A stretch of 64,000 nucleotides of DNA from Lacticaseibacillus brantae DSM 23927 (GTDB taxonomy: Bacteria; Bacillota; Bacilli; Lactobacillales; Lactobacillaceae): the NCBI RefSeq assembly GCF_001436115.1, contig NZ_AYZQ01000003.1, positions 211,903-275,902 of the forward strand, in the 5' to 3' direction. Shown piece by piece: positions 8,890-16,520 of the stretch (positions are counted from its first letter, which is position 1; every line of letters starts with the position of its first letter). A model generated the notes under the pieces. That model had not been told where the DNA came from, ran no database searches, and saw only the letters and a list, made by a program, of their open reading frames with translations. The translations under genes and the position numbers were made by a program.

Positions 8890-8901
8890 TTGGTTTAAAG
8901 G

Positions 8902-8943
8902 TGCGGAGCTGGGACGATCTGACCCGGTTCCGCATTTTATTTG
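8902..8943 (+). terminator. Terminator-like hairpin between EIID and nagA
   Basis: 12-bp stem TGCGGAGCTGGG / CCCGGTTCCGCA with two G-T pairs, then TTTTATTTG. It probably gives partial termination, since nagA belongs to the same pathway and no clear promoter is seen in the 70 bases after it. Confidence 0.6.
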
Positions 8944-9016
8944 ATTCAATGCTTTTCTAGCAGAGCTTCAACGTGGCGGCCCTAGTCGTCACGATACATA
9001 AAGGAGAGAGAATTCC

Positions 9017-10177
9017 ATGAGTTATTACATTCACGCTGCAAAGTTCTTTTTGAAGTCAAATACCGAAAACAATGGTTATTTGGAAGTCACCGACGACGGC
9101 CACTTCGGCAATTATTTCCCGGAAAATAAAAAGCCGGCCGGAGAAATCGTGGAAAAAGGTGATCAATGGATTGCCCCAGGTTTGGTTGATACCCATATTC
9201 ATGGCTTGTTAGGTCATGACGTGATGGATAACGATTGGGACGCCATCAACGTGATGTCTGAGGGCTTGTTAAAGGCCGGGGTTACCTCATGGCTGCCAAC
9301 CACCTTGACTGGCTCTTTTGACCAACTGAATGCCGTCTGCAAGACGATTGGGGACAATGCAGGTAATGAAACTGGGGCCAAAATTCAAGGGATTTACTTT
9401 GAAGGCCCATACTTCACGACCGAACATAAGGGTGCGCAGAATCCTAAGTATTTCAAGGACCCAAGTTTTGATGAATTCCAGCAATGGCAAGCATCAGCTA
9501 AAGGCTTATTACAAAAGATTGCCATCGCACCTGAACGTAACGGTGCCGTTGAATTCACTGAAAAGGTGACTAACACGGGAACTGTTGTGGCTTTAGGCCA
9601 TTCAGATGCGACGTTTGAACAAGCTAAAGCAGCAATTGAAGCCGGCGCATCAGTCTTCACCCACACTTTTAATGGGATGAGTGGCTTGAACCATCGTGAA
9701 CCAGGGATGGTTGGCGCGGCGATGTACCTGAATCGCGTCGATGATGAACTCATTTGCGATGGCCACCATGTGCGGCCAGAAGTTGCGGGCACACTCATCG
9801 ATGAGAAGACCCCAGAACACATCGCCTTGATTACGGATTGCATGCGTGCTGGTATGATGCCAGACGGTGACTATGTACTGGGTGAATTCCCAGTGTACGT
9901 CAAAGACGGGATGGCACGGTTAAAGGATGGGGACAGTCTTGCTGGCTCAATCCTGAAGTTGAACGATGCCATTAAGAATGTCGTTGAATGGAATGGCGTG
10001 ACTCCCGAAGATGCTGTGCTGATGGCTAGCTATACGGCTGCGAAGTCTTGTGGTGTCAGCGACAAGTGTGGCAGTATCTTGCCAGGACGCGCTGCCGATT
10101 ACATTGTCTTGAATCCAGACATGAGCTTGGCAGAAACTTACCTTGATGGGAAGCAACGTTACGCTGCCCAAGCTTAA
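9017..10177 (+). CDS. nagA: N-acetylhexosamine-6-phosphate deacetylase (NagA/AgaA)
   Basis: 386 residues, amidohydrolase fold. Metal and catalytic residues are visible: DTHIHG (His60, His62), YFEGPYF (Glu129), LGHSDAT (His195), FTHTFNGM (His216) and the catalytic aspartate in ITDCMRAG (Asp274). It removes acetate from GlcNAc-6-P or GalNAc-6-P in the cytoplasm and hands the amino-sugar phosphate to AgaS. Placement behind the PTS with AgaS favours the GalNAc enzyme, but a general NagA is possible. AAAGGAGAG precedes the ATG. Confidence 0.9.
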   Translation: MSYYIHAAKFFLKSNTENNGYLEVTDDGHFGNYFPENKKPAGEIVEKGDQWIAPGLVDTHIHGLLGHDVMDNDWDAINVMSEGLLKAGVTSWLPTTLTGSFDQLNAVCKTIGDNAGNETGAKIQGIYFEGPYFTTEHKGAQNPKYFKDPSFDEFQQWQASAKGLLQKIAIAPERNGAVEFTEKVTNTGTVVALGHSDATFEQAKAAIEAGASVFTHTFNGMSGLNHREPGMVGAAMYLNRVDDELICDGHHVRPEVAGTLIDEKTPEHIALITDCMRAGMMPDGDYVLGEFPVYVKDGMARLKDGDSLAGSILKLNDAIKNVVEWNGVTPEDAVLMASYTAAKSCGVSDKCGSILPGRAADYIVLNPDMSLAETYLDGKQRYAAQA

Positions 10178-10186
10178 GCATTGCTC

Positions 10187-10225
10187 AAAAAGCCATGATC
10201 TCCAGAAGGTGACCATGGCTTTTTG
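10187..10225 (+). terminator. Terminator after nagA
   Basis: AAAAAGCCATG paired with CATGGCTTTTT, then T-rich sequence. Confidence 0.85.
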
Positions 10226-10241
10226 TGTCCGCTGAGACCGC

Positions 10242-10269
10242 TTGCATTTTTACGATTAGCGGGTATAAT
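10242..10269 (+). promoter_or_regulatory. Promoter of msrA
   Basis: TTGCAT (10242-10247), 16-base spacer, perfect TATAAT (10264-10269). The start codon is only 27 bases after the -10 box. Confidence 0.75.
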
Positions 10270-10296
10270 GACCGAAACAATCTAAGGAGGTCGCAA

Positions 10297-11136
10297 ATGG
10301 TCGCACAAGAGGAATTAATGACGATTATGTATAACCTCATTTTGAATCCCGCTACCCGCGATTGGGAACGTGAGCAGATTACCGCCGCCAAAAATGCGGT
10401 CGGCCAAGGCGAGAGTTTCAACAGCCAATTGGCGATACTCGAAGGCAAGTTGCGGCCACTGGCTTTGCGAAATAATCTGACCCCAGATGTGGCTGATTTT
10501 TATGCGCTGGTGGTGGGCGATGCAAAAGAAGCGGACACCTTTGACTTGCAGCGCCACTATGATGCCGATGCGCCATATGAATCCCGAGCTGTTTTTGCTG
10601 GTGGATGCTTCTGGTGTATGGTGGAACCCTTTGAGCAACGGCCTGGTATCAGCGCTGTTTTCTCTGGGTACACGGGTGGATCTATTGACCATCCAACCTA
10701 TGACCAGGTTTTAGGGCAATATACTGGCCACGTTGAGGCAGTGGAAATTGTCTTTGATACTCGGGTTGTCAGCTATCAAGATTTGCTTGATCTTTACTGG
10801 CAAATTACCGATCCCACTGACGATATGGGCCAAATTAATGATCGTGGCGATCAGTACCGACCAGTTATTTTCTATAGGGATGAAACCCAACATCAGCAAG
10901 CGGAGGCTTCAAAAGCCCAGTTGGCTGATTCTGGGATGTACCGCAAGCCAATCGTGACGGCGATTGAACCAGCCACCACTTTCTGGCCAGCCGAGAATTA
11001 CCATCAACAGTTTTACAAAAAGAATCCGCGGCGCTACAAACTACTCGAACGCAGCCGCAAAGAATATTTGGGCTTGCAACACTTCGGTGGTCGGGTCCGT
11101 TTAGGCCTGAAGCGGCTCAGAGGCACTGCACGTTAA
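10297..11136 (+). CDS. msrA: Peptide methionine sulfoxide reductase MsrA with N-terminal extension
   Basis: 279 residues from the ATG at 10297, which has TAAGGAGG six bases upstream; an upstream in-frame start would lie before the promoter. The catalytic motif GCFWC is at residues 103-107 (Cys104). About 95 residues precede the MsrA domain, a helical extension (LILNPATRDWEREQITAAKNA) also found in other lactobacillar MsrA proteins as I recall them; its role is unknown to me. Reduces methionine-S-sulfoxide in proteins or free amino acid using thioredoxin. Own promoter, no terminator before the aldo-keto reductase promoter. Confidence 0.92.
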   Translation: MVAQEELMTIMYNLILNPATRDWEREQITAAKNAVGQGESFNSQLAILEGKLRPLALRNNLTPDVADFYALVVGDAKEADTFDLQRHYDADAPYESRAVFAGGCFWCMVEPFEQRPGISAVFSGYTGGSIDHPTYDQVLGQYTGHVEAVEIVFDTRVVSYQDLLDLYWQITDPTDDMGQINDRGDQYRPVIFYRDETQHQQAEASKAQLADSGMYRKPIVTAIEPATTFWPAENYHQQFYKKNPRRYKLLERSRKEYLGLQHFGGRVRLGLKRLRGTAR

Positions 11137-11160
11137 TCCACTTATTTTATGTAACCTTCT

Positions 11161-11189
11161 TTGTCATTGTGTTACCATTAACTTATGAC
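11161..11189 (+). promoter_or_regulatory. Promoter of the aldo-keto reductase gene
   Basis: TTGTCA (11161-11166), 17-base spacer, TATGAC (11184-11189). Confidence 0.6.
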
Positions 11190-11207
11190 AAAGGAGGTAT
11201 TTTTTTA

Positions 11208-12068
11208 ATGACTCATTTAACTAAATTAACAGATACCTATACGTTAGCTAATGGTGTCGAAATTCCCATTGTTGGGTTCGGGACCTGGCAAACACCAGAT
11301 GGTGATGTCGCTAAAAGCAGTGTTGAAGCGGCATTAAAAGCCGGCTATCGTCACATCGACACCGCTGCTGCCTATGGCAACGAAGAGAGTGTTGGTGCTG
11401 GTCTGAAGGCGAGCGGCTTGAAACGTGAAGACTACTTCTTAACTACCAAGCTCTGGAATGCTGATCACGGCTACGAAGCCGCGAAGAAGGCTTTGGATAC
11501 TTCCTTACAGAAGCTAGGCGTTGACTACGTGGATTTGTATTTGATTCACTGGCCAAATCCAGCTGCCTTCCGTGATAACTGGGCTGAAGCTAATGCTGAC
11601 TCATGGCGGGCGATGGAAGAAGCTTTGGAAGCCGGTAAAGTGCGGGCAATTGGGGTTTCTAACTTCCGGCCAAAGCACTTGGATGAATTGTTGAAGACAG
11701 CCAAGGTGACCCCGATGGTTAACCAAATCTTCTTGAATCCAAGTGATTTACAACCAGAAGTTGTCGCTTATAACGATGCTCACAACATTTTGAGTGAAGC
11801 CTATAGTCCACTTGGTACGGGTAAGATTTTTGAAGTCGAAGCCTTACAGAAGATGGCGGAACGCTATAACCGCAGTGTTGCTCAGATTGTACTTCGTTGG
11901 TCCTTACAGCACGGCTTCTTGCCACTGCCAAAGTCTGTCCACGAAGACCGGATTATTCAAAATGGGCAATTGTTTGATTTTGAATTATCCCATCACGATA
12001 TGACTTTGATTGATGATCTTCATGGTGTTGCTGGCTTAGCTACTGACCCTGATACCACCAACTTCTAA
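11208..12068 (+). CDS. Aldo/keto reductase
   Basis: 286 residues from the ATG at 11208 (AAAGGAGG upstream). The catalytic tetrad is complete: Asp51 and Tyr56 in GYRHIDTAAAYGNE, Lys81 in LTTKLWN and His114 in LIHWPNP. The C-terminal segment LPKSVHEDRI carries the NADP(H) 2'-phosphate contacts. Family members reduce aldehydes, 2,5-diketo-gluconate or methylglyoxal; the substrate here is unknown. A single-gene transcription unit with its own promoter and terminator. Confidence 0.9.
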   Translation: MTHLTKLTDTYTLANGVEIPIVGFGTWQTPDGDVAKSSVEAALKAGYRHIDTAAAYGNEESVGAGLKASGLKREDYFLTTKLWNADHGYEAAKKALDTSLQKLGVDYVDLYLIHWPNPAAFRDNWAEANADSWRAMEEALEAGKVRAIGVSNFRPKHLDELLKTAKVTPMVNQIFLNPSDLQPEVVAYNDAHNILSEAYSPLGTGKIFEVEALQKMAERYNRSVAQIVLRWSLQHGFLPLPKSVHEDRIIQNGQLFDFELSHHDMTLIDDLHGVAGLATDPDTTNF

Positions 12069-12079
12069 ATCAAATGAAA

Positions 12080-12122
12080 AGCCGCTCACTCCCGATTTCA
12101 ATCGGTGTGGGCGGTTTTTTTT
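12080..12122 (+). terminator. Terminator of the aldo-keto reductase gene
   Basis: GCCGCTCAC pairs with GTGGGCGG(T) around a second small hairpin CCGATT/AATCGG, then eight T. Confidence 0.85.
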
Positions 12123-12184
12123 ATTTGCTGAATATTTTATGACCGCTGAGTGTTGCACAGTACATTGAAATCACGCAAAAAAAC

Positions 12185-12736
12185 TTAATCTTTATCCGTC
12201 ACTAAGTGGGGCAGTGCCCACAACAAAACATTTGTGATCAGGCCAATAAAAACAAATGGTGGCCAGAACAGAGTCACGCCAAGCGTCAAAATGTTGATCC
12301 CAAATGACAGCAGTTCGGTGCCTCTTTTAGGCTTAATGATGGTATTGATTCTGGTGACACTTTCGCGTAGGAAGGCGAAGGCGATGTTATAGAAGACGAT
12401 ATTGATTGCATAAACAATTGCGGCAGTCTGTGAGTGAATATCTGTGCCGACCCACGCGGTTGTCGCTGGTAGGATCGTGGACCAGAAGAGCAAGATGATA
12501 TTGGCCCAAATGACGCGATTGTTGATTCGGTTCACTTGTAAGAAGAGATAGTGGTGGTTGACCCACATCGTCGCAATCAGGATAAAGGAAAAGACGTAAG
12601 CCAGAAACTCGGGGGCTATCTCGATTAATGCGCGTGGCGTGTGGTCTGTTGCTGGCAAATGAATTTCCAACACCAATATCGTTAAGACAATGGCCAAAAC
12701 GCCATCAGTAAAAGCTTCAAGTCGTTCTTTTTTCAT
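12185..12736 (-). CDS. TMEM175-family (DUF1211) membrane protein
   Basis: 183 residues. The opening KKERLEAFTDGVLAIVLTILVLEI matches the first-helix signature of bacterial TMEM175 potassium channels (RxxxFSDG, with Thr replacing Ser). Five to six hydrophobic segments follow, including MWVNHHYLF typical of the family. Bacterial members assemble as homotetrameric K+ leak channels; whether this one conducts is not shown. Good AAGGAGTACC site before the ATG. Faces the aldo-keto reductase unit convergently. Confidence 0.85.
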   Translation of the reverse strand: MKKERLEAFTDGVLAIVLTILVLEIHLPATDHTPRALIEIAPEFLAYVFSFILIATMWVNHHYLFLQVNRINNRVIWANIILLFWSTILPATTAWVGTDIHSQTAAIVYAINIVFYNIAFAFLRESVTRINTIIKPKRGTELLSFGINILTLGVTLFWPPFVFIGLITNVLLWALPHLVTDKD

Positions 12737-12801
12737 CTGAGGTACTCCTTAATGATTTGTTGCTAAAAGCTCGAGCCCGTCCGGCCTTGAATCGGCTTGG
12801 C

Positions 12802-13641
12802 TCACGCTCTGGTTTTTTGGATTTCTTTGTGGATGTCTTCAAAGACGGCAGCGGTTTGGCTGTTGGTCTTGATGGCGGTCAACATGAACAAGGTATCCAT
12901 TAAGCTGATTTGGGCGATAAGGGCATGCAAAGCTTCAGTTCGGTACTGAAATTCTTCCGCAATTGAGACCAGCACGATGTCAGCAAGCTTAGCTAAATGT
13001 GAGTTGGCGGAACTGGTGATGACAATAAGTGGCACGTGATGGCGATGCGCAATTTTACCGAGTGCAAGGGCATCGTGATTCTCACCTGAATGCGACACGA
13101 TAATGGCAGCATCGCGCTTGGTTAGCCGTGTCATGCTCATCAGTTGCATGTGATAATCACTGGCGTAATTGACGGTCACTGGGGTGCGCAGGAATTTATG
13201 ATAGCCGTCAAGGGCGACAATATTGCTGGCCCCAAGACCATAAATGCCAATCTGGAGGGCCTTTACGATCAAATTTGAGGCGGCATTTAAGTTATCATCG
13301 CTGAGATTTGCTTCAGTCGCTTTGAGGGCGTCGATGTTTGAATTGAAAATTTTGTGCGCCATGGTCGTCGCTGAATCATCGGGACTGATTTCAACAAAGA
13401 GTGAGTCGGACGGCGCATTCGACTGCACCAAGGCGATTTTTAACGCTTGAAAATTCGGAAAGTCGAGATTTTTTGCAAAACGTGAGATTGTTGCGGTTGA
13501 AATGCCGGTGGCTTGACTGAGATCTGAAATCGTCACGTGACTGGCGGCGTCTTGGTGATCAAGCAGGTATTGCGCGAGTTGCTGCTCCTTGTCACTGAGA
13601 TTCGCCTGGTAAGCTTGTAATCGAAGCCTAAAATCTTGCAT
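12802..13641 (-). CDS. RpiR/MurR-family regulator of the gluconate genes
   Basis: 279 residues. Residues 1-77 form the RpiR helix-turn-helix (ISDLSQATGISTATISRFAKNL), and residues about 120-250 an SIS sugar-phosphate binding domain (IVSHSGENHDALALGK). Divergent from gnd by about 140 bases that contain two strong palindromes, so it most likely controls gnd-gntK-gntP in response to gluconate or 6-phosphogluconate, like GntR-type RpiR proteins of other lactic acid bacteria. AAGGAGGCG before the ATG. Confidence 0.88.
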   Translation of the reverse strand: MQDFRLRLQAYQANLSDKEQQLAQYLLDHQDAASHVTISDLSQATGISTATISRFAKNLDFPNFQALKIALVQSNAPSDSLFVEISPDDSATTMAHKIFNSNIDALKATEANLSDDNLNAASNLIVKALQIGIYGLGASNIVALDGYHKFLRTPVTVNYASDYHMQLMSMTRLTKRDAAIIVSHSGENHDALALGKIAHRHHVPLIVITSSANSHLAKLADIVLVSIAEEFQYRTEALHALIAQISLMDTLFMLTAIKTNSQTAAVFEDIHKEIQKTRA

Positions 13642-13702
13642 TTTTAACGCCTCCTTGTATGCTTACTTCGAGTATAGCATTCTGAATCGTCTTAGAAAAT
13701 AA

Positions 13703-13747
13703 TTTACGAGTAAAACGCTTGCATTTTGTAAAAAATTTACATAAAAT
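13703..13747 (+). promoter_or_regulatory. gnd promoter with two candidate RpiR operators
   Basis: TTGCAT (13719-13724), 17-base spacer, TAAAAT (13742-13747). The spacer is filled by the perfect inverted repeat TGTAAA-AAA-TTTACA (13727-13741). A second palindrome TTTAC-GA-GTAAA lies at 13703-13714, upstream of the -35. Both are good repressor sites; which protein binds is inference. Confidence 0.7.
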
Positions 13748-13783
13748 GTAGCCATTAAGTACAAGACGAAAAGGGGCAGCACA

Positions 13784-14680
13784 ATGCAAATTGGGATGAT
13801 TGGTTTAGGGAAGATGGGTTTGAACTTAGTCAAGAACATGCGGGATGCAGACATTGATGTCGTCGCGTATGACTTGTTTGAACAAGCTCGCACCGCTGCA
13901 GCGCAGACAGGCGCCAAGGCAGTGGATACAATTGATGGATTGGTTGAAGCACTTTCTGCACCGCGGATTGTGTGGGTGATGGTGCCGGCAGGTGATCCCA
14001 CAGACGAAACCATTAACCAACTCGGCGACAAACTCAGCGCCGGCGATATTGTCATCGACGGCGGGAATTCTTACTTTGAAGATTCGATTCGGCATGGCGA
14101 GAATTTAGCCGCAAAGAACATTCACTTCTTTGATGTTGGGACTTCTGGTGGTATGGCCGGCGCACGGCATGATGGGAACTTCATGATTGGTGGCGACAAG
14201 GATACCTTTGCAACAATTGAACCGCTGTTTGAAGCCATTGCTGCTCAAGATGGTTATCTCTATACTGGGCCCGCCGGTTCAGGGCACTACCTTAAGATGG
14301 TCCACAACGGGATTGAATATGGCATGATGCAAGCCATCGGCGAAGGATTCGAAGTACTGGCCAAAAGTCCGTTTGATTATGATAATGAAGGGGTAGCTAA
14401 AGTTTGGAGTCACGGCTCTGTGATTCGCAGTTGGCTTATGGAGTTGGCGCAATCAGCCTTTAGCGCTGATCCCAACTTGGATGAAATTAAAGGCGTCATG
14501 CATAGCTCGGGTGAAGGTGCCTGGACTGTCCAAGAAGCGATTCGGTTACACGTGGCGACACCAGTTATCAGTAGCTCATTAATGATGCGGTATCGCTCTG
14601 AAGAAGACGATAGCGTGGCCGGGAAGGTTGTCGCATCGTTACGGAATCAATTCGGTGGACACGCAGTCGACCATAAATAG
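13784..14680 (+). CDS. gnd: 6-phosphogluconate dehydrogenase, short NAD-type (GndA/YqeC class)
   Basis: 298 residues, the short form of 6PGDH rather than the 470-residue form. Rossmann motif GLGKMGLNL at residues 7-15; IDGGNSYFEDS (91-101) and SGGMAGARHDG (121-131) are substrate contacts; catalytic Lys171 and Asn175 sit in GHYLKMVHNGIEYG. Converts 6-phosphogluconate to ribulose-5-phosphate and CO2. First gene of the gluconate operon, 11 bases before gntK. Short forms usually prefer NAD, which is known of the family and not tested here. Confidence 0.92.
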   Translation: MQIGMIGLGKMGLNLVKNMRDADIDVVAYDLFEQARTAAAQTGAKAVDTIDGLVEALSAPRIVWVMVPAGDPTDETINQLGDKLSAGDIVIDGGNSYFEDSIRHGENLAAKNIHFFDVGTSGGMAGARHDGNFMIGGDKDTFATIEPLFEAIAAQDGYLYTGPAGSGHYLKMVHNGIEYGMMQAIGEGFEVLAKSPFDYDNEGVAKVWSHGSVIRSWLMELAQSAFSADPNLDEIKGVMHSSGEGAWTVQEAIRLHVATPVISSSLMMRYRSEEDDSVAGKVVASLRNQFGGHAVDHK

Positions 14681-14691
14681 GGGGAAGATTC

Positions 14692-16254
14692 ATGGATTAC
14701 ATGATTGGTGTGGACTTAGGGACCACAAGTACTAAGGTTGTCTTATTCGATATGAAGGGCCAAGCGCAAGCGTACGCCAATAACCCTTATCCACTGTACC
14801 AAGATACGCCAGATATGGCCGAAGAAGATCCAGAAGAAATTTTTGAAGCGGTGATTGCCGGACTGACAGAAGTTATGCGTAAAGGCAAGGTCAAACCCGA
14901 AGAATTAAAGGGCGTGTCCTTCTCAGCTGCGATGCATAGTTTGATTCTCATGGATAAAAACGACAAGCCTATCACCCGGGTGATAACTTGGGCAGATAAC
15001 CGGGCCAGTCAATACGCTGAACAATTGAAGCAAAATGGGATTGGCGCGCAATTGTTTGCTAACACCGGGGTGCCAACTCATCCAATGTCACCTATGGTAA
15101 AGCTGCTGTGGCTGAAGGCTGAACATGCTGACCTCTTTAATCAAGCCACTCACTTCATCGGAATTAAGGATTATATTCTTTTCCGTTTGTTCGGGGAATA
15201 CGTCCAGGATTACTCGTTAGCTAACGCGACTGGCTTGTTCAATATTTTCAATATGGACTGGGATGATCAAGCACTGACCGTGACCGGGGTGACCCGTGAT
15301 CAATTACCTCGTTTGGTTGATACCGAATATCAATTGAAGGGTATGGCACCATCATATGCCACCGTCACCGGCATTGATCCACAAACGCCATTTATCCTCG
15401 GTGCCAGCGATGGGACCCTCAGTAACTTAGGTGTCAATGCCATTGACCCTGGCGTCTTGGCCGTTACTATCGGGACATCTGGCGCGGTGCGGGTCGTCGT
15501 TGATAAGCCAGTCGTTGACCCTCAAGGTCGGCTGTTTACCTACTATCTGGATAAGGATATGTGGGTGGTTGGTGGCCCTGTGAACAACGGTGGGATTGTC
15601 TTCCGTTGGGTTCGCGATCAACTTTTCGCCCCTGAAAAAATCACTGCTGAACAGATGCAGGTTGATTCGTACGAAATTTTGACTGATATTGCAGCCAAGA
15701 TTCCTGCTGGGGCTGATGGCTTACTGTTCCACCCATATCTTGGTGGGGAACGGGCACCCATCTGGGATGCCAATGCTCGGGGAAGTTTCTTCGGATTGAC
15801 CCGGCAACACACGCGGGCCCACATGGTTCGGGCAGCGCTTGAAGGTATTGTCTTTAACCTTTACATGGTCATGTTGATGATTGAAGGGATTGCCGGCAAG
15901 CCCAAAGCCATTCAAGCGACCGGTGGCTTTGCCCGCAGTGAACTCTGGCGTCAGATGTTAGCTGATATTTTTGAACAGGAAGTCAACATTCCTGAAAGTT
16001 TCGAAAGTTCAGCCCTCGGGGCCGCAGTGCTCGGGATGAAGAGCTTGGGCATCATTGATGATCTGAGTGTGGTTAAAGACATGGTTGGGGTCACCAACAA
16101 GCACCAACCAAATCCCGACAACTTCGAAGCTTACCGTGAATTATTACCAATTTGGATTCGTTTGAGCCGTGAACTTGAAGGCGAATACAGCAGCATTGCT
16201 GAGTACCAACGCAAGCATCCAAATCCACATGCAAAAATCGCCGAAGAAGATTAA
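14692..16254 (+). CDS. gntK: Gluconate kinase, FGGY family
   Basis: 520 residues. The N-terminal ATPase signature MIGVDLGTTSTKVVLFD starts at residue 4, and the second FGGY domain has IGTSGAVRVV and the C-terminal signature region ATGGFARSELWRQMLADIF. Length and sequence match lactic acid bacterial gluconokinases rather than xylulokinase. Phosphorylates gluconate to 6-phosphogluconate, the substrate of the gene product just upstream. GGGGGAAG precedes the ATG. Confidence 0.9.
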   Translation: MDYMIGVDLGTTSTKVVLFDMKGQAQAYANNPYPLYQDTPDMAEEDPEEIFEAVIAGLTEVMRKGKVKPEELKGVSFSAAMHSLILMDKNDKPITRVITWADNRASQYAEQLKQNGIGAQLFANTGVPTHPMSPMVKLLWLKAEHADLFNQATHFIGIKDYILFRLFGEYVQDYSLANATGLFNIFNMDWDDQALTVTGVTRDQLPRLVDTEYQLKGMAPSYATVTGIDPQTPFILGASDGTLSNLGVNAIDPGVLAVTIGTSGAVRVVVDKPVVDPQGRLFTYYLDKDMWVVGGPVNNGGIVFRWVRDQLFAPEKITAEQMQVDSYEILTDIAAKIPAGADGLLFHPYLGGERAPIWDANARGSFFGLTRQHTRAHMVRAALEGIVFNLYMVMLMIEGIAGKPKAIQATGGFARSELWRQMLADIFEQEVNIPESFESSALGAAVLGMKSLGIIDDLSVVKDMVGVTNKHQPNPDNFEAYRELLPIWIRLSRELEGEYSSIAEYQRKHPNPHAKIAEED

Positions 16255-16266
16255 CAGAGCGCGAGA

Positions 16267-16392
16267 CGACGCGGTTTGCCTTCGGAAGATAAGTTAAGAC
16301 AGCTCGGCGACGGGTACGGCGCCGACTGGATTGACTTATCACGAGAAGGCTGCGTCGGTGAGCGCGTTTAGAGCGTAAGCGAGCGCGTTTAA
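16267..16392 (+). repeat. Long imperfect hairpin plus direct repeats between gntK and gntP
   Basis: Four nested arm pairs: CGACGC 16267-16272 / GCGTCG 16352-16357; GCCTT 16278-16282 / AAGGC 16346-16350; GATAAGT 16288-16294 / ACTTATC 16334-16340; CAGcTCGGCG 16300-16309 / CGCCGACTG 16320-16328. It is followed by GAGCGCGTTTA twice, at 16360-16370 and 16381-16391 (21-base spacing). No T run follows, so it is not a simple terminator. It may be a dispersed intergenic element or an RNA stability structure. Confidence 0.65.
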
Positions 16393-16410
16393 GTTCGAAT
16401 TCATTACCTT

Positions 16411-16475
16411 TGTGCCGCGGGTTTGCGGCACTGCTATCATAGGAAACACCGAGAAAGGTTGCGTTGGCAGCCTTT
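16411..16475 (+). other. Two short hairpins upstream of gntP
   Basis: GTGCCGC / GCGGCAC (7 bp) followed about 25 bases later by GAAAGGTTGC / GCAGCCTTTC (10 bp, one G-T pair) with a short T-rich tail. The second could terminate weakly ahead of gntP. Confidence 0.5.
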
Positions 16476-16490
16476 CCTTTATTCAAACAA

Positions 16491-16504
16491 TGTAATCGTT
16501 TACT
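16491..16504 (+). promoter_or_regulatory. Candidate cre site before gntP
   Basis: TGTAATCGTTTACT matches the CcpA consensus TGWAANCGNTNWCA at all but the last base. It ends immediately before the AAAGGAGG ribosome site. The same sequence is also a near palindrome (GTAA..TTAC) reminiscent of the gnd operator, so RpiR binding is the alternative. Confidence 0.6.
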
Positions 16505-16520
16505 AAAGGAGGATAAAGCC

